Shown here in pieces: positions 41,783 through 49,549 of a DNA stretch of 64,000 nt. The position numbers and the translations under genes were made by a program. The notes below the pieces were generated by a model. That model saw only the letters and a program-made list of their open reading frames with translations, searched no databases and was not told the origin of the DNA. Each line of letters begins with the position of its first letter. The stretch's first letter is position 1. This DNA comes from Leptospira ellinghausenii (GTDB taxonomy: Bacteria; Spirochaetota; Leptospiria; Leptospirales; Leptospiraceae): positions 186,001 to 250,000 of the forward strand of contig NZ_BFAZ01000005.1 of NCBI RefSeq assembly GCF_003114815.1. The letters are read 5' to 3'.

Positions 41783-43627
41783 ATGTACAGGCAATTTTAT
41801 AAACTCATCATCGGACTATTTATCAGCACAACTCTCTTTTTTGGTACAGGAGAGATAGAAGCTCAGTTCATTACACCTGTTAAAAAAGAAACACCAGAAC
41901 CACAGAATCCGCCACCCGCTCCGCCACAGGTATCACCTCCTCAGGAACCAACAAAAGAAACTCCAGCTGTTCCAGAAGAACCAGCCGAGTATGTAAGTCC
42001 CATGAAAGGGAATCTATCGGGGGAATATTTCCGAAGTTTTCAGATCACGAATAAACAAAAAAAAGCCATCCAAGAAAACAAAAGTTTATGGTTTGCCGAT
42101 CGTTTCCGTGTGGGATTTGGTTTACGCCCCAAGGCAGATTCCTTGACCAATACCGATTTCGATCGTTCGACGGCGGATAACAGAAACACGGTGACAAACC
42201 AAACACAATTTTATTTGGTTGGAGACGTATCACCTAATATCACATTTAAACTCACTTTCCAAGATGTAAGGTTATGGGGAGGTGAAATCACAAATGGGAC
42301 AGCTGAACAAAGACTTGGTGTGATTTCAAATGGTGGAACAACAATTGATACAACTAGGCAGAGAGAAGTTACTTTAAACAATTATACTGGATTTAGAGAA
42401 GCCTTTTTAGACCTAAAAACAACAAACCAAATGTTTCGTGTGAGAACCGGACGTCAAATTTTAGACTTCGGTGATGGTAGAATCCTTGGTGCACGGAATG
42501 ACAGTTTAAATGGAAACTCTTTTGATGCTGTAAGAACAACTCTTACCATTCAAAAACAAACATTAGATGTGTTTGGAGCCATAGTCAGTTCCGAAAACAA
42601 TGCAAACAGTATGGTTTCCAATAATTCGACTAGGTTAAATGGTCCAGGGAATGCATCCTATTATGGCGTACATTATGGTGTCAAACCTTGGGAATGGTTG
42701 GGTATAGAAGTATATAACTTTACATTATACAAACAAAGGTTAAAGGCAACCAATACAACTCCGTATGGATCTGAAATTTATTACCGCGATCCTGACCAAT
42801 TGAATACAACAGGATTCCGATTAACGAATCGTACAAAAAGTAATTCATTACCAAAAGAAACTGGGATTGATTGGATGGTGGAAGCGGCTTGGCAAACAGG
42901 TTTTAACGGAGAAAGAGTATCACCCGATTGGATCAATCAAAACGGTGCTTTAAAAACCAATAAAACAACAGGTGCCCTTCCTCCTTTTTCTGATCCAGTT
43001 CGTTATAAGGCAAATATCGTAGCAGTTCAGTTAGGTTACACTCCTGTAAAAGAATTTAGAATTGGGATTCAGTATGTGCAAGCTTCTGGTGATCCAAATC
43101 GTAACGATGGAAGTGTTGCCACATACAACCCTTTATTTGCCACAAGAAGGATGGCGGGGGGAGCCATTCCTTTTGCAGGAAATGGAAATTCGGGTTTAGT
43201 GTTTTGGCAAAATATAAAAGATTATTCCATTCACATCAAATACGAATCACCAAAATGGGGAACGTTTATCATCAACCCTCACTGGTATTACAAAACAAAA
43301 TTACAAGATGGTTATTATGAAAACAATAACTATGTGGCAGGAAGTAAGGCAACGGGTGAAACCGCATCTACGGAAGATTTTTATAACACAGAAGCTTACA
43401 ATCCGAATCGACCAAAACTGGGAAAACACGTTGCTACAGAAATCAATCTGATTTATATCATTACACCATTTGAAAACGTATCCTTTTGGTTTGGAGCAAG
43501 TTCACTTTATGCTGGAGATGCGATTCGAAACCAAAAAAACAATCCTTACCAGGCTGACCCTTACCATAGGTATGATTTCAAACCAAATGCAAGTTTTTTC
43601 ACCTTTCAAACTGTATTTGCTATTTAA
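41783..43627 (+). CDS. outer-membrane beta-barrel protein, alginate-export type
   Basis: 614 residues from ATG 41783. That start is preferred over an ATG at 41726 because GGAG lies six bases upstream and the protein then opens with a signal peptide (cleavage likely near GEIEAQ/F). A proline- and glutamate-rich linker (about 30-75) precedes the barrel, whose alternating strands start at WFADRFRVGFGLRPKAD and include FRVRTGRQILDFGDGRILG, the region typical of Alginate_exp-family porins. The C-terminus ends FFTFQTVFAI with a terminal-strand pattern. It probably serves as a channel for sugars or exopolysaccharide; the substrate is unknown. Convergent with a TetR gene (4-base gap). Confidence 0.82.
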   Translation: MYRQFYKLIIGLFISTTLFFGTGEIEAQFITPVKKETPEPQNPPPAPPQVSPPQEPTKETPAVPEEPAEYVSPMKGNLSGEYFRSFQITNKQKKAIQENKSLWFADRFRVGFGLRPKADSLTNTDFDRSTADNRNTVTNQTQFYLVGDVSPNITFKLTFQDVRLWGGEITNGTAEQRLGVISNGGTTIDTTRQREVTLNNYTGFREAFLDLKTTNQMFRVRTGRQILDFGDGRILGARNDSLNGNSFDAVRTTLTIQKQTLDVFGAIVSSENNANSMVSNNSTRLNGPGNASYYGVHYGVKPWEWLGIEVYNFTLYKQRLKATNTTPYGSEIYYRDPDQLNTTGFRLTNRTKSNSLPKETGIDWMVEAAWQTGFNGERVSPDWINQNGALKTNKTTGALPPFSDPVRYKANIVAVQLGYTPVKEFRIGIQYVQASGDPNRNDGSVATYNPLFATRRMAGGAIPFAGNGNSGLVFWQNIKDYSIHIKYESPKWGTFIINPHWYYKTKLQDGYYENNNYVAGSKATGETASTEDFYNTEAYNPNRPKLGKHVATEINLIYIITPFENVSFWFGASSLYAGDAIRNQKNNPYQADPYHRYDFKPNASFFTFQTVFAI

Positions 43628-43631
43628 GTAA

Positions 43632-44294
43632 TTAAGATTTGGGATCTGGATTGAATCCATCCAAGATTAAGTCCAACCCAAATTCAAAATTATGTTTTCC
43701 ATTGTATTTCTTAGTTGCCACAGCTTTTGTTAGTTGGTAAAAGTATGGCAACTGATCTTTTGAGATCATTGGTAAGTATTCACTCGCTTTTTCCGAATAC
43801 TCTTCTATTTTAAATGGAAAATTCAATTCCTGTAGTGTAAATCCATAAATATGGGCATCAATGGCAATGATCATTTGGTCTGCTTGTTTATAGGAAAATC
43901 CTGCCTCCACCAAACAACCTAAAGTATCATTAAAATATTGGAGTAAATTTTCTCCTACATTAACTCTTGATACAAGTAACATTGTCAACCATGGATGTAA
44001 AAGGAGGATTTTTCGCACAGAATTTGCACGTTTTTTCATTTCCCTTCGCCAATTGCCACCTACTTTTGGAAAGGCGAAATGTTTTACACAATTCTCAACC
44101 ATCCCGTCCAACAACTCATCCTTGTTTTGAATATGATTGTACAAAGACATGGCTTCAACACCTAACAGAGTTGCTAAATTTCTCATGGATAAGGAATTGA
44201 TCCCTTTTTTGTCAGCAAATGAGATTGATGTCTCAATCAAAAGTTCTTTCGAAAGTGACTTCTTCGGTTTTTGAATCTTTTTTTGGAAAGCCAA
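43632..44294 (-). CDS. TetR-family regulator with TetR_C-type effector domain
   Basis: 220 residues. HTH at about 15-62 (SMRNLATLLGVEAMSLYNHIQNKDELL) is followed by a helical domain of the TetR class (MLLVSRVNVGENLLQYFNDTLGCLVEAGFSYKQADQMI), as in tetracycline-repressor-like proteins. It is divergent from a dehydrogenase gene across a 159-bp gap that contains a perfect 7-1-7 palindrome inside a promoter, its presumable target. Confidence 0.85.
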   Translation of the reverse strand: MAFQKKIQKPKKSLSKELLIETSISFADKKGINSLSMRNLATLLGVEAMSLYNHIQNKDELLDGMVENCVKHFAFPKVGGNWRREMKKRANSVRKILLLHPWLTMLLVSRVNVGENLLQYFNDTLGCLVEAGFSYKQADQMIIAIDAHIYGFTLQELNFPFKIEEYSEKASEYLPMISKDQLPYFYQLTKAVATKKYNGKHNFEFGLDLILDGFNPDPKS

Positions 44295-44405
44295 ACCACT
44301 GATCTCCCTTTTTCATTTCAGTTTAGATAACAAATTTTAATCTACCTTTATCATAAAATCCACTACTTATTAAAATTTTCATTGATTCATTGGGAATATA
44401 TTTTC

Positions 44406-44433
44406 TTGACAGACTTACACTGTAAGTTATTTT
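44406..44433 (+). promoter_or_regulatory. sigma-70 promoter with embedded TetR-type operator
   Basis: TTGACA (44406-44411) and TATTTT (44428-44433) are 16 bases apart. The spacer holds ACTTACA-C-TGTAAGT (44413-44427), a perfect 15-bp 7-1-7 palindrome. A repressor bound here would block polymerase. The divergent TetR gene at 43632-44294 is the obvious candidate. Confidence 0.8.
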
Positions 44434-44453
44434 TATCGGAAGGAGTTTTCCCA

Positions 44454-45416
44454 TTGAGAGTCATCACAAATAGAAAATATGGACCACCAGAAGTATTAAA
44501 ACTAGAAGAATGGGAAATCCCAATACCAAAAGAAAATCAAGTTTTAATCCGGATTGTGAATACTTCAGTCAATTCTGCTGACTGGAGACTCCGAAAACCA
44601 GACCCAAAACTAGTGCGTTTGTTTTTCGGAATCTTCAAACCTAGATCTGTCGTATTAGGCATTAGTTATTCCGGAATCGTTGAAGCTGTCGGCAAAAAGG
44701 TTACAAAATTTCAGATTGGAGATAAAGTCCTTGGTTCACCAGGAATGAATATGGGAACGTATGCTGAATATATTTGTGTATCTGAAAAATCCACGATCAC
44801 AAAATTTAATTCAGGAATCAGTTTTGCAGAAGGAGCATCTCTTTCTTTTGGTGGTCTCACTGCTATTGATTTCCTTCAAAAATGTAATGTACATACCAAA
44901 CAAACAATCCTTATTTACGGTGCATCAAGTGCTGTGGGAACATCTGCAATTCAAATTGCAAAACATTTTGGGGCAATTGTAACTACTGTTTGCAGTAAAG
45001 AAAATATACCACTCGTAAAATCTTTAGGGGCGGACGAATCCATTGATTATGATCAATTTTTTTCACTACCTGATACTAACAAATATGATATTGTATTTGA
45101 ATGTGTTGGTAAAACAACGATTGATAAAAATTTAAAACATTTAAAGGAAGGTGGTAATTTAGTTTTAGTAGGAGCTACGTTTCGTCAAATGTGGGATGCA
45201 TTTTGTCTCTCCCTTTTCAAAAGAAAAAAAATTCACTTTGGACCTATAAAAGAAACATTAGAAAATTTAAATTTCCTTGTTTCCCTTGCCAATCTTGGCA
45301 AATACAAAACCTACATTGATCGGCATTATCCTTTAGAAGAAATGGTAGTGGCTCACCACTATGTAGAAGCAGGTCATAAAAAGGGGAATGTTGTGATTGA
45401 TGTTACAAAAGGCTGA
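44454..45416 (+). CDS. zinc-free MDR-family NAD(P)-dependent oxidoreductase (quinone oxidoreductase-like)
   Basis: About 320 residues. TTG 44454 is chosen as start because GGAAGGAG lies upstream at good spacing and the protein then begins MRVITNRKYGPPEVL, the usual N-terminus; an upstream TTG at 44382 would run through the promoter. GroES-like domain: VNTSVNSADWRLRKPDP and GIVEAVGKKVTKFQIGDKV. Rossmann motif: ILIYGASSAVGTSAIQIAKHFG. Zinc-ligand cysteines are absent. The enzyme probably reduces quinones or enones. Regulation by the divergent TetR protein is strongly suggested by the operator between them. Confidence 0.86.
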   Translation: MRVITNRKYGPPEVLKLEEWEIPIPKENQVLIRIVNTSVNSADWRLRKPDPKLVRLFFGIFKPRSVVLGISYSGIVEAVGKKVTKFQIGDKVLGSPGMNMGTYAEYICVSEKSTITKFNSGISFAEGASLSFGGLTAIDFLQKCNVHTKQTILIYGASSAVGTSAIQIAKHFGAIVTTVCSKENIPLVKSLGADESIDYDQFFSLPDTNKYDIVFECVGKTTIDKNLKHLKEGGNLVLVGATFRQMWDAFCLSLFKRKKIHFGPIKETLENLNFLVSLANLGKYKTYIDRHYPLEEMVVAHHYVEAGHKKGNVVIDVTKG

Positions 45417-45427
45417 ACTTGAAATTT

Positions 45428-45461
45428 GTAATCCCACCTAATTCAATTTAGGTAGGATTAC
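45428..45461. terminator. bidirectional hairpin between convergent genes
   Basis: A 14-bp stem with one mismatch (GTAATCCCACCTAA with TTAGGTAGGATTAC) and loop TTCAAT lies between the dehydrogenase stop and the convergent Cys-rich gene. T-runs are weak on both sides, but position and stem strength fit a shared terminator. Confidence 0.7.
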
Positions 45462-45468
45462 AGCTAAA

Positions 45469-45756
45469 TCAATTGATCTTTGCTTGTGTTTGGTTTACCT
45501 GTTTTTTATTTCCACCGAATGTCAAATCGGTATAAACTCGATCGGATTTACATACCTTTACATTTGCTGCAGTAGAACAAGAAGCAGTTCCTGAGATTTT
45601 GCATCCTTTGTCTTCACAAGCTTTGCGGTCTTTTCCACGGCATTGTTGGCAACCATTTGTGCTTCCATTCCCGCACAAAAAACAATCCTCAGCGAAGATT
45701 GCCGTTGATGAAAACAATACCATCAAGGCAAAACTAAACGTGACCAATGTTCTCAT
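45469..45756 (-). CDS. small secreted cysteine-rich protein
   Basis: 95 residues: a signal peptide (MRTLVTFSFALMVLFSSTAIFA) then a mature chain of about 73 residues with eight cysteines in the order CFLC, CQQC, and four single Cys. The pairs suggest either disulfide cross-links or a small metal site. The C-terminal ~25 residues lack Cys and are Asn/Gln/Lys-rich. It is probably periplasmic or exported. I do not recognise the family. Single gene, convergent with the dehydrogenase across a hairpin. Confidence 0.7.
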   Translation of the reverse strand: MRTLVTFSFALMVLFSSTAIFAEDCFLCGNGSTNGCQQCRGKDRKACEDKGCKISGTASCSTAANVKVCKSDRVYTDLTFGGNKKQVNQTQAKIN

Positions 45757-45835
45757 ATATTCTCCTACTTATCCACCGTATGGTAGAGAAGAAGGGAAAT
45801 TTTAAGCATTCGAAATATTTTGACAATCCAAATTT

Positions 45836-46687
45836 TTATTTTGGTACTGTTGGAATCACATAAAATAAAATCGCAAAAAAATGGCAAATGCTCCCGGAAA
45901 GAACGAAGAGATGCCAAATCGCGTGATTCATTGGCAGACGGTCCCATAGATAAAAAATCACACCAAACGTATAACTAAGTCCACCGGCGACTAACCAAGA
46001 CATTCCTCCTACTCCTATGGCAGTTCGGATATCTTTCATCACGAAGATGGCAAGCCAACCCATTATGATATAAACAGCCACACGAAGGCCACTATACTTA
46101 CCAGGGAATAACAATAATAAAATAACCCCAATGAGTGCAAGGATCCAAATCACACCAAATAATACCCATCCCCATTCAGAATTTTCACGTAAACTAACAA
46201 GGGTAAATGGAGTATAAGTGCCTGCGATTAACAAATAAATGGATGCGTGATCGATCACTTTAAATACTTTTTTTGTAGCTGTATGGTATATACCGTGATA
46301 AAGAGTAGAAGCTAAGTATAAAATGATCAGTGTTGCTCCATAAATAGCAGAACTTACAACATGCCAAATATCTCCATACAAGACCGCCATGGTTAATAAC
46401 AAAGAAAGACCAGCAATGCTTAAGCCCCCTCCAATTCCATGAGTCACTGCATTTGCGATTTCATGGCCGATGGAATATTCATGAACCGAATCAATCAGTT
46501 CTTTCATGGAATGCAGGTTTTCCTCACTTGCAGATTTAGTTTCAGAAATGGGCGGAGGATTGGTTCTATTTTTTTTCGAATTCACATTCGAAATGGAAAT
46601 AGTTTTTTGATTCGAAAGTTTTTTGGATGTAGATTTTTGTTTTTTAGGAGAAGGTTTCTGTTTTGCTTTCGCTTTTTTGGCTTTCAT
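45836..46687 (-). CDS. hemolysin III / PAQR-family membrane protein with a basic N-terminal tail
   Basis: 283 residues. Residues about 75-283 are a complete seven-helix HlyIII domain: SIGHEIANAVTHGIGGGLS, STLYHGIYH, VIDHASIYLLIAGTYTPF and HAIWHLFVLSGSICHF, with the histidines and Asp that bind metal in PAQR proteins. The first ~60 residues are an unusual Lys/Ser/Ala-rich tail (KAKKAKAKQKPSPKKQK...) that ordinary HlyIII proteins lack. An alternative start at Met61 (MKELIDSVHEYS) would remove it. The molecular role of bacterial HlyIII proteins is poorly defined. Single gene. Confidence 0.83.
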   Translation of the reverse strand: MKAKKAKAKQKPSPKKQKSTSKKLSNQKTISISNVNSKKNRTNPPPISETKSASEENLHSMKELIDSVHEYSIGHEIANAVTHGIGGGLSIAGLSLLLTMAVLYGDIWHVVSSAIYGATLIILYLASTLYHGIYHTATKKVFKVIDHASIYLLIAGTYTPFTLVSLRENSEWGWVLFGVIWILALIGVILLLLFPGKYSGLRVAVYIIMGWLAIFVMKDIRTAIGVGGMSWLVAGGLSYTFGVIFYLWDRLPMNHAIWHLFVLSGSICHFFAILFYVIPTVPK

Positions 46688-46932
46688 TCGTTTTGACTGC
46701 TTGTATCACACTCTTATTTTATAAGAAGGTCAATCGAAAGAATGGTTTCAAAAAAATGATGGAATGGGAACTAATTGGTTTTCTTTTGCAAATGCGAATC
46801 TTTCCGAATTTCAAAACTGTAGAACAAATGGTATTTACTATTCGTTCCAATGGAGAACCGTTTCACTCATTGTTTCCCAATTGGAAAATACAATAGGAAA
46901 CAAAAAACGATCCTCCACTTAAAAGGTTTAAA

Positions 46933-47262
46933 TCACTCTGAATCTTTGGTTTGGTCTTTTTCTTTCCCTTGTTTTTTCTTTTCTTTGGCTTTATCCTTCA
47001 TTTTCTCTTTTTGGTCCATACGTTTCTCTTTTAATTCTTCTAGAGAAACTGAACCGTCACCATCTTTGTCCAATTCTTGGAAAAAACCATCATGGAATTT
47101 TTGCCATTCTTCTTTTGACACTTTTTTATCATCATTGGTGTCCATCTTTTTAAAATGTTCGCCAGCCATAAGATGTTTCCCTTTGCCATCATGGTCATGG
47201 GCAAATACGGAACCTGTCAGAAGGAAAGTGAAACAAACAAATAAGCTTAGAATTTTTTTCAT
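46933..47262 (-). CDS. secreted EF-hand calcium-binding protein
   Basis: 109 residues: signal peptide (MKKILSLFVCFTFLLTGSVFA), a His/Asp-rich segment, and two EF-hand loops in tandem, DTNDDKKVSKEE (about 41-52) and DKDGDGSVSLEE (about 65-76), each with the canonical 1,3,5,12 ligands. A strongly charged Lys/Glu/Asp tail ends the protein. It probably binds Ca2+ in the periplasm or outside. No partner gene is visible. Single gene. Confidence 0.85.
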   Translation of the reverse strand: MKKILSLFVCFTFLLTGSVFAHDHDGKGKHLMAGEHFKKMDTNDDKKVSKEEWQKFHDGFFQELDKDGDGSVSLEELKEKRMDQKEKMKDKAKEKKKQGKEKDQTKDSE

Positions 47263-47382
47263 AGAAAAACCTCTGCCGAATTGTTAAGCCATTTCTGGAA
47301 CAAGTCAACACCTTCATGAATATTTTATGATATTTCATTTTTTAAAATGATTCTATTTTTGTGATTTCCTAACGACATTCGT

Positions 47383-47771
47383 TTGTTTATGCTTTTTAAA
47401 AAACGCTATGGCACAAGGTTCCCTTTCGACGGAGAAACTTATTTTGATGCAAATACGTTACATGATGTAAGGTCTGTTAGCAAATCCGTAGTTTCTTTGC
47501 TTTTTGGCATTGCGATCGATAAAAAAATAATCGATGAAGTGGATGTTCCAGTGCTTTTGTATGATATGGATACCAATGGTGGCTTGGAGAAACCATTTTG
47601 GCAGAGAAAAAAATTCCTTGGTCAGTTGCACTTGGGAATGGCGGGCAACTCATTTTCGCCTTCCCTAGTTTCGATATGGTCATTGTTACAACCGCAGGTG
47701 GTTATGGAGATCCGACCACCATCCAAAGGATATTGGAGACTATCGAAAAGATTTTAACCACCGTTAAGTGA
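47383..47771 (+). pseudogene. remnant of a serine beta-lactamase-like hydrolase
   Basis: Two pieces of one family lie in different frames. The first (from 47383) contains [20 protein letters not shown], where SVSK is the catalytic SxxK. The second (47565-47771, shifted frame) contains [40 protein letters not shown] and AGGYG, the C-terminal end of the same family, ending in TGA. About 150 or more residues between them are missing, as is the N-terminus. Without the Tyr motif and core fold it cannot be active. The remnant is convergent with the acyl-CoA dehydrogenase gene. Confidence 0.8.
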
Positions 47772-47790
47772 ATTGATTCAATCGATTGGA

Positions 47791-49539
47791 TCAATCAAAG
47801 TATTGGATTCGGTACAGGCAAGACTGGGCCGTAGCTGCACTATCAATTACATAAGCACGGCAATCTTTTTGCCAAATTTCTTTGGTATCTAATTCCTTTA
47901 TTTTTGAAATTGATTTTTCATATAACAAACTACAAAGGTATCTTGCCATTTGAATCATCAAGTTTTCTGCAACTGTTTCCTTTTTTACTTCTTCTTGGAT
48001 GTTTCGCATCACTCGAATTGATTCTTCCAATACACGTTCCTGTTCTAATAAAAAAGTAGATGGGGATACAATCTCTGCTTTAAGGGAATTGAGATACTTT
48101 CTAAAATTTCCATCACCTGCCATTCCTGCAAGGATTGCACCTGTTGCGATTCGCACATGGATTTGGGAAGTACCTTCGTAAATGGTATTGATCCTTGAAT
48201 CACGAAACATTCTGGAAATATCATAGTCTTCCGTATAACCAGCACCACCAAATACCTGTACCGCGATACTAGTATTTTTATGGCCTTCTTCCGAACTATA
48301 ATATTTTGCGATAGGAGTCAAAATAGAAGCAAGTGTAGACCAGTATTTAACTTTTTCATCCTTTCTGATGTCACGATCTGGTTTTCCTTGTTTTTCTAAG
48401 CGGATCTGATGGTGTTGGTACATATCAATCACACGAGCAGTCTCAAGTGTCAGAAGTCGCATAGCATTCGTTTCACGTTTGATTTTATGCACCATCTCAT
48501 ATACAGCGGGAATCTCATAAATTGGTTTTCCAAATTGGTTCCTTTCATTTGCATACTTCAGGGACTCATAATAAGCAGCAGCTCCTCCACCACAACCACC
48601 AGAGGCACTAACAAGTCTCATAAAATTTGTCATTCCAGCGGTATATCGAGTGAGACCTAAACCTTCTTCTCCCAAAATTTCTCCGTAACTATTATCATAA
48701 ACAATCTCGCACGTTGGTGAACCGTGAAGGCCCATCTTTTTCTCGATACCAGCAACGGAGATGTCAGAACTTTTGACTAAAAAAACAGAAAGTCCACGAG
48801 CACCACCATCAGGTTTTCCCGTTCTTGCAAGTGTCAAAAGAAGTGCTGGATACTCACCAAGACCACATCCTTGCGAAATAAATCGTTTTGTACCTGTTAA
48901 ACGATAACTTCCATCTTCTTGTTTAACTGCTATTGTCCTGACACTATTTAAATCAGACCCAAAATCTGGCTCTGTGAGTGACATTGCGAATAAACACTCA
49001 CCCGTTGCTGCCTTCGTGGCATATGTTTCGATTTGTTCTTCGGTTCCAAATCTAGATACAATTTGTGCTAAATTTAAAAGTGTGGTTGTCATACAAAAAG
49101 CAACATCCGCACGAGCCATAATCATCGCATAAAATGCACCTACAGTAGCGGGGAAATTCAATCCACCAGCTTCTCTTGGAAGTGAATAACCCATAAGACC
49201 CGTACTTCGAAATTTTTCATAAATTTCGACAGTTTCCTTTGGGAAAATTACTTTTCCATTTTCATACTTTAATTCGTTCCGATCCATAATTTGAGATTTT
49301 TGTGAGACATCTTTGCCAAAAAAATCTCCCATTGCATCCAAACTTGAAGTATATAATTCCATAGCTTCTTCAAATGAAGAAGGCGCCATTTCGTATCGAT
49401 TATTTTTGGTTTCAGTATAAACTTTGTGATCAATAAAACCTTCACCTTCTGTTTCTTTTACGATTGATTCCCAATCAATGAGTTGGTTATAAATTAATTG
49501 TAGGTCTTTATCATCTGAAAAATAGTTATTTGCGATCAT
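47791..49539 (-). CDS. acyl-CoA dehydrogenase
   Basis: 582 residues, FAD-dependent. Features: MSLTEPDFGSDLNS and GTKRFISQGCG in the beta domain, RNQFGKPIYEIPAVYEMVHKI helix, QVFGGAGYTEDYDISRMFRDSRI, and YEGTSQI with the catalytic Glu at about 455, as in medium-chain enzymes. The C-terminal ~125 residues after that motif form an extra helical domain, as in long ACADs such as ACAD9- or DMSP-type proteins. It carries out the first oxidation of beta-oxidation or of a branched or dicarboxylic acyl-CoA. It begins ten bases after the dienoyl-CoA reductase stop, so both are one operon. Confidence 0.9.
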   Translation of the reverse strand: MIANNYFSDDKDLQLIYNQLIDWESIVKETEGEGFIDHKVYTETKNNRYEMAPSSFEEAMELYTSSLDAMGDFFGKDVSQKSQIMDRNELKYENGKVIFPKETVEIYEKFRSTGLMGYSLPREAGGLNFPATVGAFYAMIMARADVAFCMTTTLLNLAQIVSRFGTEEQIETYATKAATGECLFAMSLTEPDFGSDLNSVRTIAVKQEDGSYRLTGTKRFISQGCGLGEYPALLLTLARTGKPDGGARGLSVFLVKSSDISVAGIEKKMGLHGSPTCEIVYDNSYGEILGEEGLGLTRYTAGMTNFMRLVSASGGCGGGAAAYYESLKYANERNQFGKPIYEIPAVYEMVHKIKRETNAMRLLTLETARVIDMYQHHQIRLEKQGKPDRDIRKDEKVKYWSTLASILTPIAKYYSSEEGHKNTSIAVQVFGGAGYTEDYDISRMFRDSRINTIYEGTSQIHVRIATGAILAGMAGDGNFRKYLNSLKAEIVSPSTFLLEQERVLEESIRVMRNIQEEVKKETVAENLMIQMARYLCSLLYEKSISKIKELDTKEIWQKDCRAYVIDSAATAQSCLYRIQYFD

Positions 49540-49549
49540 ATTTGTTTCC

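Noticed and set aside
46663..46896. 77-residue plus-strand frame starting with a hydrophobic stretch
   Set aside because: It overlaps the 5' end of the hemolysin III gene antisense, lacks a ribosome-binding site and recognisable motifs.
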